A stretch of 64,000 nt of DNA from Macrosoma leucophasiata (GCA_036365455.1 JAWQUS010000004.1:7447501-7511500), one strand, 5' to 3'; counted from the stretch's first letter, positions 45,121-56,089 are shown. The notes: generated by a model from the sequence alone, not told the origin. Numbers and translations: made by a program.

Positions 45121-45272
45121 GTAGGCAAGTGTACCGTCCCACCGAGAACGTAGAGGCGGCAGGTGCTATCGACACGTCTGTTGATCTTACACGTTTACCA
45201 GCTGATGATGACACCGTGTCGGCCTCACCCATTATTTTACTGCTAATCACCTTTATAATTGCTATATCTTAA
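45121..45272 (+). CDS. candidate terminal exon of an unidentified membrane- or GPI-anchored protein
   Basis: From a possible acceptor (TTGCGTAG at 45119-45126) the frame reads QVYRPTENVEAAGAIDTSVD, is acidic around PADDDTVSAS and ends with the hydrophobic tail PIILLLITFIIAIS and a stop at 45270-45272. Small residues followed by a short hydrophobic C-terminus look like a GPI-attachment signal or a tail anchor. Codon use is more GC-rich than its surroundings. I do not recognise the protein, and no partner exon is visible upstream, so it may be an ORF by chance. Confidence 0.3.
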
Positions 45273-45866
45273 ACCTTTGATCGATAAACGAATGATTTAT
45301 TGTGAGCTTTATACTAAACGTTGAGATTTATCAGTTCTATTTGCACGTTTCATTAATTACCTATGCATTTTGAATAATGTGTTGTTTTATAATTTTACTT
45401 TACTAGTAGGTAAACCCTGAACTGTGCCAACGCCAACGGATTCTAATGACCGACAAGTCGCCGAGCCGTTAATAGGGACATGTAATAACAACTTGTAAAT
45501 AACTTCACGGACTCATTTAAGTTTTGCAGGAAGTGTATGTTACTATTCAAACAATAATCCCCGAGTACTTTCAGAGACTATTGCCATAATAGCGCATTGA
45601 AATAATATTTTATAGCGACTTGTCGAAGAAACATCAGAGTACTTAACACTAGCTTTACAAAACGAAAAATATAATCAAAGCGTTAAAAACGTTGTTACCC
45701 TACTAAGCATCGTATAAATAGACAGATCGCAGTCCTCGAGACGATCTTAGTATCTTGAGATCTAAAGATGACGTTATTCCATACTAAACGGAATCTTAAT
45801 ACCGTGTTCTGGGATTTAAATCGGTCTATTAATACGAGCCTAAGTTTCCCATGCGCTCGATTCCAG

Positions 45867-45996
45867 AGTTCCGTGAGCCCGGTAGAGGAGAAGCCGAGCG
45901 GCGACAAGAGCTACGTAGTGGGAGCGTGGCCCGCCAGCACACCCGGACACACCGGCTACCTCACCGTAGCCACATTGCCGCCTTTATTCTTGCGAA
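45867..45996 (+). CDS. TRMT61A: TRMT61A (tRNA m1A58 methyltransferase catalytic subunit), penultimate exon
   Basis: TRMT61A with TRMT6 methylates N1 of A58 in the T loop of tRNAs, using S-adenosylmethionine. The exon runs from an acceptor after a pyrimidine-rich tract (GATTCCAG at 45859-45866) to a donor AAGTAAGT at 45996, ending in phase 1. It encodes SSVSPVEEKPSGDKSYVVG, AWPASTPGHTGYLTVATLPP and LFLR. The GHTGYLT(F/V)AT motif near the C-terminus is, in my memory of the family, distinctive of TRMT61A proteins. The methyltransferase domain should lie in upstream exons; I do not see them in the window, so either introns are very large or this is a detached 3' copy. Assignment rests on one motif. 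Confidence 0.6.
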
Positions 45997-46271
45997 GTAA
46001 GTTGTTTACCGTTAGATTTTGTTCACCGATAACTAAATCATTCCCTAACTAGCATTTCGTGCGCCCGGTGCGAGCTTCTACATCTACGCGCTTACATTTT
46101 CTTGGTCGTTCGTCTGTACCTTGTGCCTGGACACCGTTGGCACACCCATATATAAGGCACTGGACTAGAGCGACAATGATGATAACAATGGGTACAGGAC
46201 GTGACGACGACACCACGCGCACTAATGAAGATAATTATTCCGCTAGTGCAGTGAATAGGCCCAATATATAT

Positions 46272-46508
46272 ATATATATATTTTATGTAATGAAAGTGGC
46301 AAACAAGCATGCAGTTCACATTGATGTTGAGTGATGACTGCCGCCTATAGACACCCATACAAAGACCAAGGTCAAAGTGCAGATGCGTTACCACTCCTGA
46401 GGCCTAAGGTGATACGCCTGTGCCGGAAATTACAGGGCCGTACATTACCACCTGACCGGAACTGGTGCCTACGCCCGCGAGCTCCGTCACTGGAGCTCTA
46501 CCACCAGT
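46272..46508 (-). repeat. family A repeat in the TRMT61A intron
   Basis: It begins at a TA microsatellite (46263-46283) in place of the T run. GTGGCAAACAAGCATGCAG and the usual order follow to GGAGCTCTACCACCAG, with the GAACACTACCATTTAGCG segment deleted. Confidence 0.75.
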
Positions 46509-46513
46509 AAAAA

Positions 46514-46720
46514 TAATGGCGGTCATATGATTCCAATAGGCGGCAAGAACGCTGAATAGGGAGTAGCGTCTCGCAATAAAACTGTCGCCACTGCGATCGC
46601 AAATACGAATGCCAAGCGTGGCGATTGTGCCATGTTCTCCCCAAATGACGCATAACACTTAACAGCATTTTCGGGGAAGGCCTTTGTCTAGCAGTGGACC
46701 CACGGCGTGCATTCAAATTC
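46514..46720 (+). repeat. interspersed LINE-end-like repeat
   Basis: AATGGCGGTCATATGATTCC, GCCAAGCGTGGCGATTGTGC and GGCCTTTGTCTAGCAGTGGA. The last phrase is a common ending of insect non-LTR elements. Related to 42540-42700. Confidence 0.55.
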
Positions 46721-46768
46721 GCTTTGTGAATAATTTGACGCTTAATTAATATGAATTGATGATTAAAA

Positions 46769-46836
46769 CACTCAACTGGTACAATTAAGCGACGCGTAAA
46801 AATAATTACGCGTCGCTTAATTGTATTAGTTGAGTG
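46769..46836. repeat. 68-bp near-perfect hairpin
   Basis: CACTCAACTGGTACAATTAA plus GCGACGCGTAA faces its reverse complement (TTACGCGTCGCTTAATTGTA, TTAGTTGAGTG) with a loop of a few bases and two mismatches. It is a foldback MITE core or a cruciform-prone palindrome; I see no clear target duplication. Confidence 0.75.
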
Positions 46837-47292
46837 ACCCCATTAAATGTTGGTCAGTTTCACTGATTTATAACAACATAATTGACCGTAGACGAGTAAG
46901 TAGTAGTAGTCAGTGCCGGATTAGCCATATAGCAAGAGGCAGCAAATGCTATGGGCTCCGCGCCTGTGCCTAAAATAAAACCACAAATATGTAAAATAGG
47001 TATGTAACTAATAGCTTAGCTATTCTCAAAGTGAGTGTTGGCCACACTAATTATATAGGTATATTATTATGTTGCAAGTTGGCAATGCCACACAATACTT
47101 ACGGGGGAAATCCTCTAATATTGTGATGGATTCCTTTTCGTCAATGTTCTGTTTTATTTACATGCTAAATTTCAGTAGGGAATATAACTCTAGGGCCCCA
47201 TGGTCACATTTGCTTAGGCCCCGCACCGGCTTTAACCGGCACTGAGTAGAGTGGTACTTAATACCACTAATTTATGTTTTGTTTATACGCAG

Positions 47293-47396
47293 ATAAGAAG
47301 AAAGAAATCAATATACAGAATAACGATGTTAAATCTTCGGAAACCAAGGAAGAGAAGATGAATGTCGGAGACTGCACTGATTGTGAGATAAAATAA
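47293..47396 (+). CDS. TRMT61A: TRMT61A, last exon
   Basis: The acceptor TTTATACGCAG (ends 47292) is followed by AT, which completes the codon begun by the A at 45996 (Asn), and then KKKEINIQNNDVKSSETKEE, KMNVGDCTDCEIK and TAA at 47394-47396. The lysine- and glutamate-rich tail lies outside the catalytic domain and is not expected to be conserved. AATAAA signals occur at 47392 and 47470. The phase match with the exon 1.3 kb upstream is the main support that both belong to one transcript. Confidence 0.55.
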
Positions 47397-47516
47397 AATT
47401 ATCAAATATAATATTCGATAATCTGTATTCATCTCTTATAATATATGTATTTATGTTTGAAATATTAACAATAAATAAAAAAATATATTATCTGAAGCAT
47501 TGCTTTTATTGTATAA

Positions 47517-47718
47517 CTAGCGTACCGCCTCGGCTTTGCGCGGGTACTGTTTTACCAAGCCTCTCCTATTTATCATAGCCTAAAAAGCCTTTCTGACAAA
47601 TGGGCTTTATCTGACACTTAAAGAATTTTTCAAATCAGGTCAGGAGTTCCAAAGATTAGCGCGTTGAAGCAAGCAAACAAACCAACAAACTCTTCAGCTT
47701 TATAATATTAAGTATAGA
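47517..47718 (-). mobile_element. non-autonomous Helitron-like element (type 1)
   Basis: On the minus strand it begins TCTATACTTAATATTATAAA, is flanked by host A (47516) and T (47719), and ends CTAG. It shares AAGATTAGCGCGTTGAAGCA with the copy at 13056. It lies 120 bp after the TRMT61A stop. Confidence 0.85.
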
Positions 47719-47724
47719 TATAGG

Positions 47725-48355
47725 AATATGGTATTCAATGAATCCAACATAATGGCACTTAAATACTTTATTACATAAAATTAATCCATTGAAACGACAC
47801 AAAAAGCAATCTTATATAAATAATTATATCTTACTTCATTTTAGAACTTAAATAAATAAGCCTCTCTAAGCAAAAGGCAGTGATAGATAAAATTAGAAAG
47901 GTTTTTGTACCTATTCGAATATTTTTTATTCAAAACATTTTCTCATTGTCCAATGAATGTTCTAATGGCTATTTTGACTTCATTAGTATTTTTCAATTTA
48001 TATAATTATCATAGAGTATACTTGGTTTATTGGGGTAAATCATTGGACTAAATGTAACACTAAAATACATACACTTAATCTAAAAATCTAGAAAATATAA
48101 ATATCAATTATTGATTCTACTTGGTGAAACGCTAACCATATACGAAAAAAAGGATGTATCCAAGTTTCTATAGAAAAGTTACATACATAGATATAATTTT
48201 ATTTATTACAAATGCACTTGGATTGTAATTAAAAAAAAATAAACTAAAGACAGATGTATACGGCGATCGAGCAGATCATATAAGAACTACCAATTGCCAT
48301 AATATATTCAATCAGTTGTGACAATAATTTAAACGTTAAGAACTCACGGAGTGTT
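47725..48355. other. no gene seen
   Basis: AT-rich, with no ORF or repeat that I can name. Confidence 0.4.
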
Positions 48356-48359
48356 TATC

Positions 48360-48845
48360 TCCCGCGGTGGTGGAACTGCGGTTTTATTTATATATTTAAG
48401 AGACCAGTTATTACGGGGTTACGCTGCTGCCGCGGTTGCGATCATCGCCCGCAAACGTGGTGGACGACAACCGCAAGACGGGCGGTTGCAAGATGACGGT
48501 TGAGGTCCAGACCGCCATTGACACACCAGAAGCGAGCTGTTGCGTTATTTTTATTTCACAGAAGAATTAAAAAAGGAGACCCAAAAGGTTTTGGGTGCAT
48601 CCACTGATTTAAGATATAAATCGTTACGGATCATTTGTTCGTCGCCCGCAAACCGCGCGGGCGTAAACCGCCGCGGCTGTGGGTGACCGCGGCCCGCGCG
48701 ATTCTACTAGAAACCCGCCACATCGCGGGCGTAAAACGCGCCGTGAGTGATTTAATTTTTTACATATATATATCTGCACTCTATAGAAGCTACGGGCCCG
48801 CAACCACGGCGGGCGCGGGTGAAAATCACGCCGTGAGTTCTTAGC
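48360..48845. other. CpG-rich patch, unidentified
   Basis: Much richer in CG than its neighbours, with repeated words: CGCGGGCGTAAA twice, GCCGTGAGT twice and GCCCGCAAACC-type words three times. Overlapping ORFs on both strands have no domain. It may be a piece of a retroelement untranslated region. Confidence 0.4.
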
Positions 48846-49107
48846 CTTATAATGAAGGTACATACTCTTACCAAATAATTGTAAAACTAAATCTGGAATT
48901 ACTTATGAGGAATCATCTGACGTTAATAATAGCAGTATCGCGGATAACGGCGTGTGTATGGTGTGTATGTAAGCTTTACAACCCTCTTAAAAATTTGGCA
49001 GGATGGAACAAATATAAAATTTACATTACGTTTTGTACTATCACACATTTTGTCTATTTATCGGAATATCTATGCTCACATCCCACAGAATTGTGAAATA
49101 AATTATA

Positions 49108-49196
49108 GTTGAACTCAGGGTTTTTCTTTTCTATATTAGAAAAGAAAAACCCTGAGTTCAACTAATTTTTTTGCCTATATTAGGCAAAAAAATTTA
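49108..49196. repeat. two adjacent hairpins with identical 7-nt loops
   Basis: Hairpin 1: a perfect 24-bp stem (GTTGAACTCAGGGTTTTTCT plus TTTC, and its complement) around TATATTA at 49132-49138. Hairpin 2, directly joined: TAATTTTTTTGCC, loop TATATTA at 49176-49182, then GGCAAAAAAATT. Confidence 0.9.
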
Positions 49197-49719
49197 CTTT
49201 ATATGAAACTAAGTAGGTAAAGCTCATAATATTAATTATATTTTATAACTATATTATGATTTAAAATTCAATTCTAAATATAATATAGGTATGCATATCT
49301 TATTTAAATATATGTATTACCACATCATGTCCTTGATACACAGATACAGAATGTGGAGCGCCAAACATATACTCATATTTTTTCTATTAAAAGAATACGT
49401 CTTTTTAGCACCATGGCCATTTTGATGACAATACATCCAAACAAGTTTTTGTTTCTCTGAAACATAGAATTTAAGTAGCTATCTTCCAACTAGTTCTATT
49501 AAACCAAAGTTAAATCACTATCACATATGTTACTGAAATAGGACTCAATTATACAAAATCTGTAACCTTTGTCTGTATATCACTAATTTAAAATCGCTAC
49601 GCTTCTCTATACGTTAACAATACTAACTTACAAACTAAATAGTATAGTCTTACTCAATTAGTCATTGTTATTGGAATTAAAAAGTAAATAAATTTATAAC
49701 TTATCACTAAATATAAATT

Positions 49720-50040
49720 AAATTGTGCCGTATCAAGAAAACTTATAAAATGAGATAGACCTGATATGAATAAAGAATTTAAATTGCTTGGGCCGGCATT
49801 TGGCGACGCACCAGCAAAAAAAAAGGTCATGAAGTAAAATTAAGAGACATCCACGCACACAGATCACCCCCAATTGATACCGCAGTAGTGAATATTTGTT
49901 CCGAGCCGTGTTCACCGTTGTTGAGGTACGCGGGTGTAGCGGGGAGACGTAACTAAAGCGCTGTGATTGGCTGTTTGAATTGGAGACTTGGATACGCCCA
50001 CTCATTGAGCTGGAAAGCTGTCGATATTTCTGATCGATAT
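49720..50040. other. end region of an unassigned repeat
   Basis: CCACGCACACAGATCACCCC and CAATTGATACCGC (49851-49884) recur inverted at 51756-51792 (GCGGTATCTATTGGGGGTGA). GGTACGCGGGTGTAGCGGGG marks a GC-richer segment. No coding part is seen. Confidence 0.45.
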
Positions 50041-50307
50041 TTTTTCCACATTTATTTGCTTTTTTAAAGATAATTCAACAGAACTTGGAAAATACAGTTG
50101 TCAGTAATTGGAAATAATATAATCATAATTTCAGAAATAGGTAAATTAAGACAGTATATCATTTGAGTAGGTAAATAAAAACGCATAAATTAATGCCAAT
50201 AAAGTAATTATTTTACGTTATACAGATTTTTTTTATTTTACGTTATTCAGTATTCCATACAAATTGGATTTCTATTTCACGGTTTCCTGAGGTGCATTTT
50301 TCTAATT

Positions 50308-50770
50308 CAAGATGGCGGACAGATTTTTTTAATAAATATGATATGGGTGGTAATTTAGAGGTTTCTTGGGGTCCTGATTACTAAAATGGCATCCGTTTTC
50401 AGATCCAAGATGGATATGAAAACAAACTGAAAAATCACACAAGAATAGCACATTTTGAAGAAAAAATCTGTCCGCCATCTTGGATCTGAAAACGGATGCC
50501 ATTTTCGTAATCATCACCCCAAGAAACCTCGAAATTGATACCCATATCACATTTTGAAAAAAAAAGTCTGTCTGCCATCTTGGATCTGAAAACAGATGCC
50601 ATTTTCGTAATCAGCACTTCGAAAAACCTCGAAATTGATGCCCATATCATATTTTGAAAAAAAAACTTCGCCATCTTGGATTGGAAAAAAGATGACATTT
50701 TCGCAATGTAAAAAGTGCCCCCAAGAAAAATAATTAAGTCCGCCATCTTCGATTTGAAAGGAGATACCAT
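50308..50770. repeat. about 100-bp tandem repeat with one inverted unit
   Basis: Units begin CGCCATCTTGGAT at 50473, 50573 (TGCCATCTTGG) and 50669, with a shorter fourth at 50741. Each continues with AAAACGGATGCCATTTTCGT and GAAACCTCGAAATTGAT. The first unit (50308-50412) is inverted, so 50308-50412 and 50463-50575 can pair. A LINE-end-like word (CAGAATCAGAATCAG) follows at 50773. Confidence 0.85.
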
Positions 50771-50889
50771 TCAGAATCAGAATCAGAAATTAATTTATTC
50801 ATTTACGGTGACAAGCACCGCTTATGACAAGTCAAAAACGAACAAAATAAATTAAAGTGAAAAAAAAAATTATTGATATGCACGTCTAA

Positions 50890-51740
50890 TTAAAAAAAAT
50901 ATATAAAAATTATATATACACATATATATATATTTTTTGTATTCTTTATATACATATCATCGTAATTATCTCCAGGAACCCTGACATTGATACGCACATT
51001 GCTTACATACTATTATCGATTACATTAAATGTAAATTGGTAAATGTGGTGGTGCTCGCTCGCTCTGGAGCTCTATCACTGGAGCTCTACCACTGTATATT
51101 ACCATCTACCCGGAACAGGATAACGGTTTACATTATAGAAAACCGATAACCACTTACTGGCAGGGCAAATATGTAACATGTAGGTGTTCACGCTCCTTCA
51201 TCAAGTTTTCGAGCTCGTTCATTGGAGCTCTATCACCGTGCATTACCACCCAACACAACAACGGTGGACCCTACCACTTCGCGGCTGGTAGGTAAATTGA
51301 AATTAAGTAAGTACATAAAATATTTTATTACATATTTTCTGATAAAAGGTAAAAATATCGATACCGACTAATGAATATGCGGTACAACACTATCGATCGA
51401 TTTTCTTATCTTAGAAAGGGAAAAATAATGTAAATAACGTAATGAGTGAGCAGGACTTTGCGAAAATATGCTTGTGCATAATCCAGTTTAATTGATCTCT
51501 GATAATACGTGTTTTATATGAATTATTTACTTACCGGTGAACTATCATACCATCTTTTTTAATATTTGATGTTCTAGACGTATTTAGATATGATTTGAGT
51601 GCGCAGGAAGCCATTTCCTAGATATTTTCGGTAGAAAATGAATTATTTCTCACGTACGAACGGGTCGGTAATGGGGTCATTGGCGTCGCGATTTCGAGCA
51701 TTGAAAATAAGCTAACAAATTAGCTAGCAACGTGTTGTGC
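50890..51740. other. no gene seen; decayed repeat
   Basis: GGAGCTCTACCACTGTATAT and GGAGCTCTATCACCGTGCAT (51060-51300) look like old family A pieces. The remainder is AT-rich. A C run with pyrimidine tract lies at 51797-51825. Confidence 0.35.
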
Positions 51741-51839
51741 GCGTCGGTTGCCCTGTATGCGGTATCTATTGGGGGTGATCTGTGTCCACGCACATATTGC
51801 CCCCCCCCCTTCCCCCTCCCTCCGTATGATTAATACGGA

Positions 51840-52010
51840 AGACAGATTCTTAAATACACATCAAGAAATACGCGCGAGCGAAAAAAAACGCAATTTACCT
51901 CCGTATATCCACAAATCTTTAATGATTCCCAGCGACCAGTCGATTTTTGGAGGCCTACAGAATCGGAGGCCCGTGGCGGACCGCCCCTGCCGCCAATGAA
52001 TAGGAGTACC
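51840..52010 (-). repeat. family R4 interspersed repeat
   Basis: TTAAATACACATCAAGAAAT, ACGCGCGAGCGAAAAAAAAC, GACCAGTCGATTTTTGGAGG and GTGGCGGACCGCCCC mirror 40690-40960. Confidence 0.55.
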
Positions 52011-52244
52011 GCCCGCTTAAACAATGAATAGGAGTACTTAAGAAGTGTAAGGATTACTAAGAAATTAACCCTATAAATAAATAATAATAAACGTACATTA
52101 TATACATATAGTTTTAGTTATAATGTGTTCTTTCTTTGTTATCGTATTACCAAATGCGTAAATGCGTCAGATAGAAATAGATAAAAGAGAGATCAACACA
52201 CTTTAGCTAAAATACGTTTATAAATTAAGGGCTGTCTAGAAAAA

Positions 52245-52507
52245 CCATAATTTTGACGGTGAAAAAATCATTTGCTTAAAGGTACGATTCCGAACTCGAC
52301 AGCACGCAGCAGTGCTGCCGCAGCACCATATTTCTCTATTTTCTATTGCATTGCTGACGCGACAGTGTCGCGTAGCTCGGAATGTAATCTCATATAAACT
52401 CATAGATAATATATAGAGACCAACAGTGCTGCGGCAGCACTGCTGCGTGCTACCGTGTTCGGAATCGTACGTTTAAGCAAATGAGTTTTTCACCGTCAAA
52501 ATTATGT
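52245..52507. mobile_element. MITE with about 80-bp TIRs
   Basis: The left end carries ATAATTTTGACGGTGAAAAA, TTTGCTTAAAGGTACGATTC, CGAAC and GCACGCAGCAGTGCTGCCGC. The right end is the reverse complement (GCGGCAGCACTGCTGCGTGC, GTTCGGAATCGTAC, TTTTTCACCGTCAAAATTAT). The 100-bp centre is AT-rich, with an inner palindrome GCGACAGTGTCGC. Confidence 0.85.
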
Positions 52508-52838
52508 TTTTTTCCTTAATACGTATTCAAAGACACGACACAAATATTCAAACAATTACACACGATTAATAAAGACAAGTCACACTAGCTCTCGTAAAGT
52601 TAAATAAATATTACCTTCTTATTATATCACCAACTGTGTTAAACATTTAATATTACAATAAATGTATGTAACATATTTGTATGAAAGGAATGAAACCCCA
52701 ACTTATTTTTGTTAAGAGATAATTATAACCTTTAAACCTAGTCATTGACATAAGTATTGGCATAACACACTGTCATGAACTGGAAAAAAGTGATATCAGC
52801 CACAACTGTTACATTAATGTTGTTTGTAATAACATAGA

Positions 52839-54275
52839 ATGCTTATTTTTTATCACATAATTGACAACCTTTGCTGGAGATGTGGAAGAATCCCAAAGGA
52901 TTGGCGGTGTGCGGTCATCGTGCCTTTGTATAAAGGCAAGGGTTCACGTATGGACTGCACCAGCTATCGAGCGATCAGTTTGATCAGTTTGGCAGCTAAA
53001 GTGTATGGGAAAGTCTTAGAAAGAAGAATGAAAGAGAAGATCGACGGGTTGTTGTGGGATGCAGAGGGTGGTTTCAGAACTGGAAGAGGATGTATGGATC
53101 AAGTTTTCTCCCTCCGCAACATCGTAGAGAAGCATCTGGCTGTGAGCCAGAAGGTTTTCTGCGGTTTTGTGGATTTGGAGCAAGGTTTGATAGGGTATTA
53201 CGAATGGAGCTGTGGGACATTTTGCCAGAGTATGGTATTGATGGCAGTCTGCTCCGTGCAATACAGTCCACGTATGTGGGCTGTCAAGCATGTGTGCGGG
53301 TAGATGGTAACATGTCACCGTGGTTTGATGTTAACATCGGTGTCAGACAGGGTTGCGTGCTTTCGTCTAGGCTGTTTATCATATATCTGGACAAATGCCT
53401 CCAGAGGGTGAAGTTGATGGATGTGGGAGTGCGTATGGGTGACTTAGTGGTGAACTGTCTGCTTTACGCAGATGATGCGGTAATTGTCAGCTCTACACCA
53501 TCTGGGCTACAAGCACTAGTCACAGTCATGAAAGAGGATTGTATGGAGAAAGGCTTACAATTGAATGTGGATAAAACTAAAGTATTAGTATTTGAAAGAG
53601 ATGAGCAGAGAACAAATGCAAGGGTAGTAGTAGATGATGCAGTGTTAGAAAAGGTGGATGAAATTGTATATCTTGGATGTGCTTTTAGCAAGGATGGTAG
53701 GTACACCACTGACATAGAAAGAAGAGTGCTTGCTGGGAAAACATCTCAGCCAGCGGGCGCGACAAGCCGTACGTAATGCTGTACTTACTCCAACGCTTTT
53801 ATATGGAAGCGAGAGCTGGGTATGCAGGAAAGAGCATTAAAGTAAGTTGAACGCGGTCGAGATGAGATCATTGCGCAAGATCTGCGGTGTATCACTCATC
53901 GATCGCGTTCGTAATGAAGATGCAAGAAAGAGGCTTTGTGTGAATGATAGTATCGGTGTAAAAATGAAAAAAGGCATGCTCCGATGGTTCGGGCATATAG
54001 AAAGAATATCGAATGAGCGAATGACTAAACAGATATACAATGCGAATGTGGATGGTTGCAGAGGCCCAGGAAGACCAAGACAGACCTACCATGACCAAAT
54101 AGGTCGAGTTCTGTCTGATGATGGGATCAAGAGTTTTAGGAATCGGCGTGCATGTATGAAGAGAATGATGAAAGTAGACGAGGCACGAGAGGTTTGTCAG
54201 AACCGGGATATCTGGCGCTCTACACTCTCTACCTACCCCGTCAGGGACCTGGCGTGTAGATACATACATACATAA
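52839..54275 (+). pseudogene. RTE-like non-LTR retrotransposon, 5'-truncated RT and C-terminus
   Basis: Reverse transcriptase of a non-LTR element, broken into at least three frames. Frame 1 (to about 53175): IPKDWRCAVIVPLYKGKGSR, SYRAISLISLAAKVYGKVLE, GGFRTGRGCMDQVFSLRNIV and CGFVDLE. Frame 2 (about 53180-53745): FDRVLRMELWDILPEYG, VRQGCVLSSRLFIIYLDKCL and the catalytic LLYADDAVIV, then GLQLNVDKTKV. Frame 3 (from about 53755): LTPTLLYGSESWVCRKE, a stop, then RSLRKICGVSLIDRVRNEDA, MLRWFGHIERISNERMTKQI and ACMKRMMKVDEAREVC. The end is a (TACA)n tail at 54258-54271. Endonuclease and 5' parts are missing, as in target-primed truncation. The fragment at 40.1-40.7 kb belongs to the same group. Confidence 0.85.
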
Positions 54276-54798
54276 TTGACTCTAATATTGCTTTTAAGGA
54301 ACCATATCTTTATGTACTTTTATATTATAATGAAATGTGTAGAAGGGTCGTCCGTACGTTCAATGTATCACTCCCGATGATCCGATCACCGTATTAATAT
54401 CAAGATGGCTTATTTGGACCGGTCAGGACACGCGATCATGATAGGAAGTCGCGATACGACCTCCGTTAAAATAAAAAAGCATGATCGGATCGGGTAAGTG
54501 ATCATAATAATATCTGGGCTCGTCTTAACTTGACTTTTCGAATGCAGGACCATACGTATAATGTGCCTTAAACGCATTCCCGACTTGAATAAAAAAGGTA
54601 ATTTTTCACAGATTAGCAGACTTTATAACTAATTCAGCCATTCGTCATTTCGCTAAATGTAAAATATTTTTCTTTAAATGTTCCTGGTGTCTTCACAATA
54701 AAATTTTAATCATGGTAGTTAATTTATAAGACCACACTTTCTGCTGCGCTTACTTGAAATTCGGGCATTTTTTGAATTGCCAGTAATTGAAGTATATA

Positions 54799-56083
54799 TT
54801 AGGTTGGGGAAAAAGTTTCTTCGCATTTTTAAGATAATTCAAAACATTTTTTAATATAGTTTATTTAAATTTAACTAAAGTATGTATGTACCATTTTGTT
54901 CGATAACCTTTTGCCATCTTGTAGGTAGGGACATGATCCCATTGCTATAAAAATTTTGGGACTTCTCATTAAAATACCGCGACAAGTGGATTTGGCAGTC
55001 CTCTCGTGATGTTAACCTAACATTGCATAAAGAATTCTGAAGAGACCGAAACAGGTGGAAATCAGAAGGTGCAAGGTCAGGACTATACGGCGGATGCATT
55101 AACACCTCCCAGCCAAACTCTCTTAATTTTTGCTGAGTGGCTACAGATGTGTGAGGTCTAGCGTTATCATGATGAAACACCACACCCCTTCTGTTGATCA
55201 ATTCCGGCCGCTTTCTCTCAACTTCTTGCTTTAATCTCATCAGTTGTTCGCAGTAGAGTTCAGAATCGATAGTCCTGCTTGGTGGTAATAGCTCATAATG
55301 AATAATGCCCTTCCAATCCCACCACACACACAACATCACCTTATTGCGAGTTAACCCGGGTTTCGCCACAGTCTGTGAAGCCTGACCGGCCTTTGACCAC
55401 GACCTTTTTCGCACGTTCTTGTCGTACGTGATCCACTTTTCATCACCAGTTATCAGCTTCTTCAAAAATGATTCGGTTTCATTACGTCGTAATAAAGAAT
55501 CACAAATGAGTACACGGTTCATTAGGTTTCTTTCAGTGAGCTCGTGAGGTACCCAAATATCGAGCTCTTTTTTTTGTACCCAGCTTTTTTCAAATGCGCC
55601 AAAACTGTTTTGTGATCAATTTTCAGTTCTTCATCTACGTCGTAACTACTGATATGTCGATCTTGCTGCACTTTTTCAAAAATGGCATCCATTTTATCCG
55701 TAATAGGGCGACCAGAGCGAGGTGCATCTTTGACATCAAAATTTCCGGATTGAAAACGCTTAAACCAAATTTGTGCTACTCTCACAGACACTGCACTAGG
55801 TCCATAAACATTGCAAATTTTTTTCGCGGCTTGCGTTGCATTTTACCTTTTTTGTAGTAAAATATTAAAATGTATCGAATTTCTTCATTAGATTCACTCA
55901 TCTTGACAGTACGAAAAACAAATGAAAATCACACATTTGCTTAATTTGAATTTGGAATTATGTTCTTTAAAATTTTAACTTTCAATGATACCAAAACCAG
56001 CCAGATACAAATACTACAGCCAAAGAAATTTTATTACAAGTTCATACATACTATAATGCGAAAAGACTTTTTCCCCAACCTAT
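54799..56083 (-). mobile_element. full-length mariner element (dead)
   Basis: TIRs TTAGGTTGGGGAAAAAGT (54799) and its complement ACTTTTTCCCCAACCTAT (ending 56083, last base changed). TA duplications at 54797-54798 and 56084-56085. At 1285 bp it is the normal mariner length. Confidence 0.92.
54875..55901 (-). pseudogene. mariner transposase, two frameshifts
   Basis: The start is ATG at 55901 (MSESNEEIRYILIFYYKKGK). The frame slips near 55840 by about one base, continues with VAQIWFKRFQSGNFDVKDAP and the helix-turn-helix HLKKAGYKKK, then gains two bases near 55570. The catalytic part (55522-54875) has GDEKWITYD, HHDNARPH and YSPDLAPSDFHLF; the last two Asp residues are 34 residues apart (D34D, the mariner hallmark). 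WITYDKN and LTRNKVMLCVWWDWKG are typical of the group. Both shifts lie in front of the catalytic core, so no active protein can be made from this copy. Only one side of the element's life is visible: no other mariner copy occurs in the window. Confidence 0.92.
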
Positions 56084-56089
56084 TATTAT

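Noticed and set aside
46498..46716. 72-residue minus-strand ORF (MNARRGSTARQRPSPKM)
   Set aside because: It lies within a dispersed repeat that recurs at 42.5 kb without the frame.
48624..48863. CpG-rich ORFs at 48.4-48.8 kb as exons
   Set aside because: Overlapping frames on both strands, repeated CGCGGGCG words and no domain; more likely repeat-derived.
53016..53318. Minus-strand ORFs over the RTE element
   Set aside because: Antisense shadows of the reverse transcriptase; the plus frames carry YADD and the other family motifs.
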